A DNA stretch of 11,979 nt from contig UQGL01000049.1 of NCBI GenBank assembly GCA_900540595.1, positions 1 to 11,979 of the forward strand, read 5' to 3'. How positions within the stretch are numbered: position 1 is the first letter of the stretch; the number at the start of each line of letters is the position of its first letter. Shown in pieces: positions 7,286 to 11,979 of the stretch. The notes beneath the pieces are model-generated. The model did no database searches and was not told the DNA's origin. It worked only from the letters and a program-made list of their open reading frames with translations. The translations under genes were made by a program, and so were the position numbers. This DNA is from an uncultured Oscillospiraceae bacterium (GTDB lineage: Bacteria; Bacillota; Clostridia; Oscillospirales; Ruminococcaceae).

Positions 7286-8630
7286 ACAGGTACCCATACC
7301 TCTTTCTCCCCCACACAACAAACCCAGCCGTACACACCAGCGCCATGGCCTCGGCGGCAACGACCGCCAGCCAGATGCCGTCCACACCGATGAGGAGCGG
7401 CAGGGTCAAAATCGACACGATTTGGAACAGCAGCGTGCGCAAAAAGCTGATGGCCGCCGACACCGCGCCGTTGTTCAGCGCCGTGAAGAACGCCGAGCCG
7501 AAAATGTTGAACCCGGACAGGATAAAGCTGATGGAGTACAGCTTCATGCCGTGTATCGTCAGCGCCAGCAGGCCCGCATCGTAGCCGACAAAGATTTTGG
7601 CCAGCGGCCCGGCCAGCAGTTCACTTGAGACCAGCATGGCAACGCCCGCCACGGCGATAATGGTCAGGCTGCGGCGCAGCAGGTTTTTCAGTTCGTCCTT
7701 ATTGTCCGCGCCAAAGTGGTAGCTGACAATGGGCGCTGTGCCCTGAGAATAGCCGATGAACACCGCCGCGAACACAAAGCCCACATACATAAGCACGCCG
7801 TAGGCCGCAACGCCGTCCGCGCCGAACAGCTTGAGCAGCTGGATGTTGTACAGCGCGCTGACCAGCGACATTGAGATGTTCGTCATCAGCTCGCTCGCAC
7901 CGTTTGTGCAGGCCTTGAACAGCTCCCACAGGCTGAACAGCGGCTTGGTGAAATACAGGCGGCAGCCGGGGCGGCGCTTCATAAAATAGAAGATCGGGGC
8001 CACGCCGCCGACCATCTGGCTGATGACCGTGGCCGATGCCGCGCCGACCAGCCCCAACCCCGCCACACCTACAAGGACGAAGTCCAGCACCATATTGGTC
8101 GCACCCGCTGCCACCGTGAAGCAGAGGCCCAGCTTCGGCTTTTCCGCGGCAATAAAAAAGCTCTGGAACAGATACTGCAGCATGAACGCCGTCTGAAATG
8201 TCAGCAAAATGCGGCCGTAGATCAGGCAGCTGGGCAGCAGCTCCGGCGTTGCGCCCAGCCGCAGGGCCACAGGCTCCAACAGCGCAAGGCCGAAAGCGCT
8301 GAACAGCACACCCAGCACGGCGGTTGCGACCACCAGCATACTGAACAGCCGGTTTGCGCGCTTCTCATCGCCGGTGCCCAGCGTCATGGCAACAAGGGCG
8401 CTGCCGCCTGTGCCGATCATAAAGCCGAGGCAGCCCAGCATCTGAAGATACGGGTAGATCAGGTTCAGCGCCGTGAACGCCGTTTTACCCGCATAGTTCG
8501 AGACAAAGAAGCCGTCCACGATGGTGTAGATGGAGGTAAAGATCATCATGATAATGGGCGATGCCGTGAATTTCAGCAGCCGCCCGGTGGTAAAGTGGTC
8601 GGATAATTGGATCCGGTTTGATTTTGACAT
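7284..8630 (-). CDS. MATE family multidrug efflux transporter
   Basis: 448-residue integral membrane protein of the MATE family (MepA/DinF-like branch), expected to export cationic drugs or metabolites using a sodium or proton gradient. Hydrophobic segments through the whole length fit twelve transmembrane helices in two six-helix halves; visible family features include the early PIIMMIFTSIYTIVDGFFVS helix with its Asp, a GTGGSALVAMTLG loop near residue 85, and the repeat-like ASELMTNISMSLVS in the second half. The open frame extends to 8753, but the ATG at 8630 is preferred: it has AGGAG upstream and starts the conserved MSKSNRIQLSDHF leader, while the extension runs through palindromic repeats. 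It follows the marR-type gene by 177 bases on the same strand and is probably transcribed from that promoter. Substrate unknown. Confidence 0.93.
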   Translation of the reverse strand: MSKSNRIQLSDHFTTGRLLKFTASPIIMMIFTSIYTIVDGFFVSNYAGKTAFTALNLIYPYLQMLGCLGFMIGTGGSALVAMTLGTGDEKRANRLFSMLVVATAVLGVLFSAFGLALLEPVALRLGATPELLPSCLIYGRILLTFQTAFMLQYLFQSFFIAAEKPKLGLCFTVAAGATNMVLDFVLVGVAGLGLVGAASATVISQMVGGVAPIFYFMKRRPGCRLYFTKPLFSLWELFKACTNGASELMTNISMSLVSALYNIQLLKLFGADGVAAYGVLMYVGFVFAAVFIGYSQGTAPIVSYHFGADNKDELKNLLRRSLTIIAVAGVAMLVSSELLAGPLAKIFVGYDAGLLALTIHGMKLYSISFILSGFNIFGSAFFTALNNGAVSAAISFLRTLLFQIVSILTLPLLIGVDGIWLAVVAAEAMALVCTAGFVVWGRKRYGYL

Positions 8631-8661
8631 AAATGCTCCTGTTTTTGCGGCAAGCACGCAT

Positions 8662-8811
8662 GTAGGGGCGACCATTGGTCGCCCGCCAACCTGGCGCAGC
8701 AACGCGTTTTCCTGAAAAGCTTTTTTCACAGACAAACGGGCACGGGCGAGCAATGCTCGCCCCTACAAACGTTTTTCGACAGCCTGCGGGCCGGGCATGC
8801 CCGGCCCCTAC
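8662..8811. repeat. Three GTAGGGGC-type palindromes between the MarR and MATE genes
   Basis: Units at 8662-8686 (core GACC-ATT-GGTC), 8743-8766 (core GAGC-AAT-GCTC, reverse) and 8786-8811 (core CCGGGC-AT-GCCCGG, reverse). The last one supplies the TAG stop codon of the MarR gene (8808-8810). They fill most of the MarR-MATE intercistronic space and could modulate how much transcript reaches the pump gene. Confidence 0.7.
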
Positions 8812-9266
8812 CGCGCAATTTTTTCAAACTCCTGCCGTAAGCATTCCAGATACCGCTGGGTCAGGCGGCAGTTCTGCTCGACTTCGGCAAGGCCCTGACG
8901 GGTCATGGCCTGCTGCTCGGCTGCGATAACCGGCCCCACCGTGCGCTCGGCCAGGGCACGCCCCTCGTCCGTCAGGGTAACGAGCTTGCCGCTGTGTGCG
9001 CCTTTTCCCGGGCAAAGCGCCACCAGACCCTTTTTCACCATGGCGGCAACGGCAGAGTTCAGCGTCTGCTTGGGCTGCCCCCACTCTGCCGCCATACGGT
9101 TCTGGGTCTGCGGCTCATGCGTAGTGCACAGCGCATACAGCACCCAGAATGCTGCGTCCGACAGGCCGCACCGCTGCGCCGCCGCGTGGTACAGGGCGTT
9201 GCACTCATTGAACTGGCGGTTCGTTATTTCAAGCAGGTCATATACCTGCCGCTGTTTCTCCTGCAT
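8808..9266 (-). CDS. MarR family transcriptional regulator
   Basis: 152-residue winged helix-turn-helix protein of the MarR family, normally a dimeric repressor released from DNA by small aromatic or cationic ligands. The order fits: N-terminal helices (1-45), DNA-binding segment TQNRMAAEWGQPKQTLNSAV (54-73) with recognition helix about 64-78, wing GKGAHSGKLVTLTDEG (87-102) and C-terminal dimerisation helices. The ATG at 9266 has an AGAGG site upstream and lies about 36 bases from a near-perfect promoter carrying two palindromes, strongly suggesting self-repression. The MATE gene follows on the same strand, as in the mepR-mepA pair of Staphylococcus. The stop codon falls in a palindromic repeat, so the last residues may have been set by that insertion. 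Ligand unknown. Confidence 0.93.
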   Translation of the reverse strand: MQEKQRQVYDLLEITNRQFNECNALYHAAAQRCGLSDAAFWVLYALCTTHEPQTQNRMAAEWGQPKQTLNSAVAAMVKKGLVALCPGKGAHSGKLVTLTDEGRALAERTVGPVIAAEQQAMTRQGLAEVEQNCRLTQRYLECLRQEFEKIAR

Positions 9267-9284
9267 AGGGTGCCTCTTTTCAAA

Positions 9285-9298
9285 ATCCGATTTCGGAT
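9285..9298. promoter_or_regulatory. Operator O2 of the MarR-MATE operon
   Basis: Palindrome ATCCGA-TT-TCGGAT, six-bp arms. On the minus strand it lies just downstream of the -10 (9302-9307), over the expected transcription start, where a bound repressor would block initiation. Identical 12-bp inner sequence to the site at 9309-9320, 23 bases apart centre to centre. Confidence 0.75.
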
Positions 9299-9301
9299 AA
9301 T

Positions 9302-9330
9302 ATTATAGTCCGATTTCGGATTTATGTCAA
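9302..9330 (-). promoter_or_regulatory. Promoter of the MarR-MATE operon
   Basis: On the minus strand TTGACA, 17 bases, TATAAT: a full consensus match at both boxes. The spacer contains one copy of the TCCGA/TCGGA palindrome and a second copy follows the -10. Such a strong promoter would be expected to need repression. Confidence 0.9.
9308..9321. promoter_or_regulatory. Operator O1 of the MarR-MATE operon
   Basis: Palindrome with TCCGA-TT-TCGGA at 9309-9320, placed inside the 17-base spacer between -35 and -10. Together with the site at 9285-9298 it forms two direct copies of the same palindrome about two helical turns apart, the usual layout for two MarR dimers. Confidence 0.75.
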
Positions 9331-9381
9331 GCCCACAACAATTCGTGCGCGTTTTTGCACAGATTTTTTCCCGCTGCCGCC

Positions 9382-9410
9382 TTGCAAAAGCGGGCCGCCG
9401 CTTTTATAAT
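9382..9410 (+). promoter_or_regulatory. Promoter of the aldo/keto reductase gene
   Basis: TTGCAA (-35, four of six), 17-base spacer, perfect TATAAT (9405-9410), 41 bases before the ATG at 9452. It is divergent from the MarR promoter, with the two -35 boxes about 50 bases apart. Confidence 0.75.
9386..9405. promoter_or_regulatory. Inverted repeat in the reductase promoter spacer (possible operator)
   Basis: AAAAGCGG-N4-CCGCTTTT, perfect eight-bp arms, spans the spacer from the end of the -35 to the first base of the -10. The position is ideal for repression. The sequence differs from the MarR operators, so a different regulator is implied. Confidence 0.4.
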
Positions 9411-9451
9411 GTAGACAAAACCATACCGAAAACAAAGGGGGATCTGTAACC

Positions 9452-10441
9452 ATGTACCAACCTGCTCAAAACCGCTATGATGTGCTGCCCTACCGCCGCT
9501 GCGGCGACAGCGGCCTGCTGCTGCCCGCTGTCTCGCTGGGGCTGTGGCATAATTTTGGCGATACAGCGCCCTATGAGAACATGCGTGCGCTCTGCCGCAC
9601 GGCGTTTGACAACGGCATCACCCACTTTGACCTTGCCAACAACTACGGCCCCGAGCCGGGCGCAGCCGAGCGGAATTTTGGTAAAATTCTGCGCGATGAT
9701 CTCGGCGTCTACCGCGATGAGCTGATCATCTCCACCAAGGCCGGGTACGAGATGTGGGACGGCCCCTACGGCAACTGGGGCAGCCGCAAGTACCTGCTGG
9801 CCAGTCTGGACCAGAGTCTGCGCCGCATGGGACTGGACTATGTGGACATCTTCTACCACCACCGCATGGACCCCAACACCCCGCTGGAGGAGACGATGGG
9901 CGCACTGGCGCAGGCTGTGCGCAGCGGCAAGGCGCTGTATGCGGGCCTGTCCAACTATGACGGCCCTACGCTGGAAAAGGCTACGGCCATTCTGGACGAG
10001 CTGCATGTGCCGTTCATCATCAACCAGAACCGCTACTCGATCTTTGACCGCACGATTGAGAGCAACGGCCTGAAGGATACCGCCGCCCGCCTGCACAAGG
10101 GCATCATCACCTTCAGCCCGCTGGCACAGGGCCTTCTGACCGACCGGTATCTGCACGGCATCCCGGCCGACAGCCGCGTACACACCGATGGGCGTTTCCT
10201 GAAGGAGACGGACCTCACACAGGAAAAGCTGGCGAAGATCCGTGCGCTGAACGAGATGGCCGCCGCCCGCGGCCAGACGCTGGCCGAGATGGCGCTGGCA
10301 TGGCTGCTGAGCCACGAGGAAATCACGACAGTGCTGATCGGCGCGTCCAAGACGCAGCAGATTCTCGATAACATCAAGGCCGTGCAGAACACGAGTTTTA
10401 CCGCCGAAGAACTGGCGGAGATCGACAGGATCAGCAAATAA
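9452..10441 (+). CDS. yghZ: Aldo/keto reductase, YghZ type (L-glyceraldehyde 3-phosphate reductase-like)
   Basis: 329-residue NADPH-dependent aldo/keto reductase, very similar along its whole length to Escherichia coli YghZ (Gpr), which reduces L-glyceraldehyde 3-phosphate and is linked to methylglyoxal detoxification. The (beta/alpha)8-barrel catalytic tetrad is complete: Asp60 and Tyr65 in HFDLANNYGP, Lys96 in STKAGYEMW, His137 in YHHRMD. Other subgroup motifs: YRRCGDSGLLLPAVSLGLWH (14-33), SRKYLLASLDQSLRRMGLDY (111-130), SPLAQGLLTDRYL in the second half, and the cofactor-binding LIGASK near the C-terminus. The E. coli protein has a longer tail; this one ends after DRISK. The ATG at 9452 has AAAGGGGG about ten bases upstream. 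Single-gene transcript with its own promoter and a spacer palindrome. Substrate by homology only. Confidence 0.92.
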   Translation: MYQPAQNRYDVLPYRRCGDSGLLLPAVSLGLWHNFGDTAPYENMRALCRTAFDNGITHFDLANNYGPEPGAAERNFGKILRDDLGVYRDELIISTKAGYEMWDGPYGNWGSRKYLLASLDQSLRRMGLDYVDIFYHHRMDPNTPLEETMGALAQAVRSGKALYAGLSNYDGPTLEKATAILDELHVPFIINQNRYSIFDRTIESNGLKDTAARLHKGIITFSPLAQGLLTDRYLHGIPADSRVHTDGRFLKETDLTQEKLAKIRALNEMAAARGQTLAEMALAWLLSHEEITTVLIGASKTQQILDNIKAVQNTSFTAEELAEIDRISK

Positions 10442-10443
10442 AG

Positions 10444-10599
10444 AAAAAGCCTTCCCCGTGGGGGGAAGGTGGCCGAGGCTCCGACCGAGGCCGGATGAGG
10501 GGCGGCGCTGCGATATTGAGCCGTAAAAAGGGGGCAAGGCAAGTGCGCCCCTCATCAGTCCGCTTTGCGGACAGCTTCCCCCAAGGGGGAAGCCTTTTG
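10444..10599. repeat. Composite palindromic element with CTTCCCC hairpin ends
   Basis: About 155 bp between two related hairpin ends: CCTTCCCC/GGGGAAGG (10450-10469) and GCTTCCCCC-AA-GGGGGAAGC (10574-10593). Inner blocks GATGAGGGGC (10494-10503) and GCGCCCCTCATC are also inverted, and GTCCGC-TTT-GCGGAC is a further hairpin. It starts three bases after the reductase stop. It resembles intergenic repeats common in gut Clostridia, and a related shorter one is at 11834-11917. Confidence 0.6.
10574..10598 (+). terminator. Probable terminator after the reductase gene
   Basis: Nine-bp perfect stem GCTTCCCCC/GGGGGAAGC with a two-base formal loop, followed by CTTTTG. It is the right end of the composite repeat and the first hairpin with a T-tract downstream of the reductase stop codon. 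Confidence 0.5.
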
Positions 10600-10601
10600 C
10601 C

Positions 10602-10687
10602 GTAGGGGCGACCATTGGTCGCCCGCACTGTAGACGGCTGACGGTCGTTCACCCGAAGGCTGCGGGCCGGGCATGCCCGGCCCCTAC
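10602..10687. repeat. Inverted pair of GTAGGGGC-type palindromes
   Basis: Units 10602-10626 (core GACC-ATT-GGTC) and 10662-10687 (core CCGGGC-AT-GCCCGG, reverse). Both cores are identical to two of the three units at 8662-8811, in the same order and orientation, 1.9 kb away. Confidence 0.7.
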
Positions 10688-10733
10688 AGGGCCGTCTCCT
10701 TTCCTTGCCCGCGTTCGCGGGCGGGGTCACCGG

Positions 10734-10760
10734 AACAACCGCTGTACGCGGTTGTTTTTT
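10734..10760 (+). terminator. Intrinsic terminator, plus strand
   Basis: Nine-bp stem AACAACCGC/GCGGTTGTT with loop TGTAC, then TTTT. It is well placed to stop reductase read-through before it meets the minus-strand small RNA candidate. Another GC-rich hairpin without a T-tract lies at 10708-10721. Confidence 0.75.
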
Positions 10761-10796
10761 ATTTGTGCGCCCTGCAAGGGGCGCACAAATAAAAAA
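10755..10796. repeat. 18-bp perfect inverted repeat joining two terminator T-tracts
   Basis: Arms 10755-10772 and 10779-10796 are perfectly complementary around TGCAAG. The outer six pairs are the T-tract of the plus-strand terminator and the A-tract that encodes the U6 tail of the minus-strand small RNA candidate. Confidence 0.75.
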
Positions 10797-10826
10797 GCCC
10801 CACCGTCCGGAGCAGAGAACGATGGG
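10791..10826 (-). terminator. Terminator of the small RNA candidate
   Basis: On the minus strand CCCAUCG pairs with CGGUGGG (seven bp, one U-G) around a 14-base loop, followed by GC and UUUUUU. Inside the loop region CGUCC/GGACG gives an alternative pairing. Confidence 0.6.
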
Positions 10827-10969
10827 ACGAAACGCAATAAGCAGACCGCAAAAGGCGCAGAGCAAAACGCCGAAACGGAGGCGCAGCCTGTTATTGGCAG
10901 GAGCCGCGCCGGAGAGGCAAAACAGCCGGCAGGCTCGAGGTTGGTTATGGTTAGTAGCTGCTAACCACG
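10791..10969 (-). ncRNA. Candidate small RNA, about 180 nt, unassigned family
   Basis: Bounded by a strong minus-strand promoter (10975-11003) and a terminator with six U (10791-10826). The transcript has no usable reading frame: the first ATG gives M-R-G-stop. Predicted folds: hairpin GGUUAG-CAGCUA-CUAACC near the 5' end; a ten-bp interrupted stem, GAGCC/GGCUC outside GCCGG/CCGGC, with a 13-base loop holding GCCUCU; a CCUG/CAGG hairpin; a CGCC/GGCG hairpin whose loop side includes CCUCC; then U-rich single-stranded stretches before the terminator. CCUC and CCUCC in loops can pair with Shine-Dalgarno sequences, as in known Firmicutes regulatory RNAs. It does not show the SRP RNA core. A 6S-like or lineage-specific RNA cannot be excluded. 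The transcript is inferred. Confidence 0.6.
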
Positions 10970-10974
10970 CATAT

Positions 10975-11003
10975 ACTTTACCATACTAAAGCTGTAATGT
11001 CAA
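10975..11003 (-). promoter_or_regulatory. Promoter of the small RNA candidate
   Basis: On the minus strand a perfect TTGACA, 17-base spacer ending TGG, then TAAAGT (four of six). The TGn makes it an extended -10. Upstream, between the pflA stop and the -35, lie two A/T tracts (around 11014-11036) that could act as an UP element. No protein gene follows it. Confidence 0.7.
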
Positions 11004-11042
11004 GCGTTTTCCCAAAAATAATTCCCACTATTTTTGTAGAAT

Positions 11043-11804
11043 TTAATCCTTGGGCGCATCGGGGTAGTCGCGGACATGCAGCAGCTGCTCCGCTGCGGCG
11101 ATCTCCTCGGCGGTGGGCACCCGCACACCGTCCAGCGGATAGGGAATCCCCAGATTCTGCCACTTGAACAGCCCCAGCGTGTGGTAGGGCAGAATCTCCA
11201 CCCGGCGCACGGTGGGCAGGGTCTTGATAAACGCATCCAGCGCGCGCAGGCCATCGGCGTCATCGGTCAGGCCGGGCACCAGCACATGGCGTATCCACAA
11301 ATGCACGCCCTTGGACGCCACATACTGCGCCATCGCCAGAATATTTTTGTTGCTGTGGCCGGTCAGCTTTTTGTGCTTTTCCTCGTCAATTTCTTTCAAA
11401 TCCAGAATAACGAGGTCAGTGTTTTCCAGCAGGCGGTCAAAGCGGGCCATCCAGTCGGCGTTGTCAGGCGCAAAGGGCTGGGCACTGGTGTCCAGCGCGG
11501 TCTGCACCTTTTTGGCGCGTGCCAGCCGGAACACCTTGCTGACAAAATCCATCTGCAGCAGCGGCTCGCCGCCGCTGATCGTCAGGCCGCCGTTGCTGCG
11601 CCAGTAGTTGCGGTAGCGGTAGGCGGCAGTAAAGGCCTCCTGCGGGGTCTTGGCGGTATCTTTGGTAAAGGCCCATGTCTCGGGGTTATGGCAGTATTGG
11701 CAGCGCATGGCGCACCCCTGCAAAAAGATGATATACCGCACGCCGGGGCCATCGACAAGGCCGAAGGTCTCAACAGAATGGATGTAGCCTAAGGTTTCGG
11801 ACAT
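11043..11804 (-). CDS. pflA: Pyruvate formate-lyase activating enzyme (radical SAM)
   Basis: 253-residue radical SAM glycyl-radical activase; it uses S-adenosylmethionine and a [4Fe-4S] cluster to install the glycyl radical on pyruvate formate-lyase, which splits pyruvate into acetyl-CoA and formate under anaerobic conditions. The cluster motif CAMRCQYC (Cys31, Cys35, Cys38) is complete, preceded by the activase signature ETFGLVDGPGVRYIIFLQG (12-30). GGEP is at 78-81, and DLVILDLKEIDEEKHKKLTG and RHVLVPGLTDD follow in family order. Length matches PflA (about 245-260). The ATG at 11804 has GGAGG nine bases upstream. No promoter was seen in the 175 bases before it, so read-through from an upstream gene beyond the edge (pflB by usual context) is likely. 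The small RNA promoter starts only 40 bases after the stop. Confidence 0.95.
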   Translation of the reverse strand: MSETLGYIHSVETFGLVDGPGVRYIIFLQGCAMRCQYCHNPETWAFTKDTAKTPQEAFTAAYRYRNYWRSNGGLTISGGEPLLQMDFVSKVFRLARAKKVQTALDTSAQPFAPDNADWMARFDRLLENTDLVILDLKEIDEEKHKKLTGHSNKNILAMAQYVASKGVHLWIRHVLVPGLTDDADGLRALDAFIKTLPTVRRVEILPYHTLGLFKWQNLGIPYPLDGVRVPTAEEIAAAEQLLHVRDYPDAPKD

Positions 11805-11833
11805 AAAGTGTGCCTCCGTTTTTGGGGTGGTTT

Positions 11834-11917
11834 AGTGGGGAGTGTAAAGGCAAGGCGGCAGAGCCCCTCAGGCCTTGCAAGCTCGGCCAGCTCCCCACTG
11901 CGTGGGGAGCCTTTTTG
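11834..11917. repeat. Palindromic element upstream of pflA
   Basis: AGTGGGGAG (11834-11842) is complementary to CTCCCCACT (11891-11899), which also forms the local hairpin GCTCCCCAC-TGC-GTGGGGAGC (11890-11910) followed by CTTTTT on the plus strand. CAAGGC/GCCTTG (11851-11877) forms an inner hairpin. It resembles a shorter version of the composite repeat at 10444-10599. Another hairpin, CGCGGGC-TCC-GCCCGCG, is at 11918-11934. The T-tract is on the strand opposite to pflA. Confidence 0.55.
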
Positions 11918-11951
11918 CGCGGGCTCCGCCCGCGAGAAAGGCACCCCGCTT

Positions 11952-11979
11952 GTAGGGCGGCCAGCCCTCTGGCCGCCGC
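11952..11979. repeat. GTAGGGC palindromic unit at the window edge
   Basis: GTAGGGCGGCCAG, CCCT loop, CTGGCCGCCGC: the same design as the other GTAGGGGC units, with one G fewer in the leading run and a new core. A partner in reverse orientation, if present, lies beyond the window. Confidence 0.6.

Noticed and set aside
8631..8753. N-terminal extension of the MATE protein to 8753
   Set aside because: The extension runs through a palindromic repeat; the ATG at 8630 has a ribosome site and the usual MATE N-terminus.
10791..10969. Small RNA candidate as SRP RNA
   Set aside because: The conserved GGAAG/GCAGC core of bacterial SRP RNA is absent.
10705..10989. Plus-strand open frame of 94 codons in the region after the reductase
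   Set aside because: It starts inside a hairpin, crosses two terminators and the small RNA candidate, and has basic low-complexity content with no ribosome site.
11043..11804. Other radical SAM activases (for example of choline or benzylsuccinate type)
   Set aside because: Length, the single cluster motif and the ETFGLVDGPGVR signature fit PflA; the other activases usually carry an extra ferredoxin-like cluster insert not seen here.
4589..11979. CRISPR array from the repeated GTAGGGGC units
   Set aside because: Units are irregularly spaced, differ in their cores, face both ways and lie in separate gene gaps; there are no spacers of constant length and no cas genes.

Overview
The window looks like a chromosomal segment of a GC-rich, anaerobic, gut-type Firmicute, most likely in the Oscillospiraceae/Ruminococcaceae neighbourhood (Faecalibacterium, Gemmiger or Subdoligranulum-like). 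This is an inference from four things: high GC coding DNA with strong AGGAGG-type ribosome sites, a pyruvate formate-lyase activase, a type III plus a type I glutamine synthetase, and intergenic gaps packed with GTAGGGGC-type palindromic repeats. No rRNA, tRNA, CRISPR array, transposase or integrase was seen.

Left part (1-2280): two minus-strand genes, a DUF3048 (YerB-like) lipoprotein with a repetitive Pro/Ala/Glu/Gln tail and a small CYTH-domain protein. Each has its own recognisable promoter.

Central nitrogen block (2281-7154), all on the plus strand: glnN (type III glutamine synthetase), glnA (short type I glutamine synthetase) and an ANTAR-domain RNA-binding antiterminator whose receiver domain has lost its phosphoacceptor Asp. 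glnN has a good promoter followed directly by a terminator-like hairpin in its leader. The 448-base gap before glnA holds two mutually exclusive strong hairpins and a 131-bp palindromic element with GATAATA/GATAAAA-repeat arms. A 23-bp perfect palindrome ends the ANTAR gene. The simplest reading is a nitrogen-assimilation locus whose regulator works by transcription attenuation, but no canonical ANTAR two-hairpin target could be found.

Drug-efflux block (7155-9330, minus strand): a MarR-family repressor gene followed by a MATE efflux pump gene. They are driven by one near-perfect promoter (TTGACA-17-TATAAT) with two identical 14-bp palindromic operators, one in the spacer and one just downstream of the -10. 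This is an autoregulated MarR-MATE operon of the mepRA type. A second GATAATA-arm element separates the MATE gene from the convergent ANTAR gene.

Right part (9331-11979): a YghZ-type aldo/keto reductase on the plus strand. Then come about 600 bases without a protein gene, holding repeat elements, terminators and a candidate small RNA of about 180 nt on the minus strand (strong promoter, U6 terminator, C-rich anti-Shine-Dalgarno loops). Last is pflA (pyruvate formate-lyase activating enzyme) on the minus strand. Its expected partner pflB would lie beyond the right edge if present.

The items most worth a second look are the candidate small RNA (10791-10969), the switch-like hairpins before glnA (4812-4871), the GS/GS/pseudo-receiver-ANTAR grouping, and the GATAATA-arm elements.
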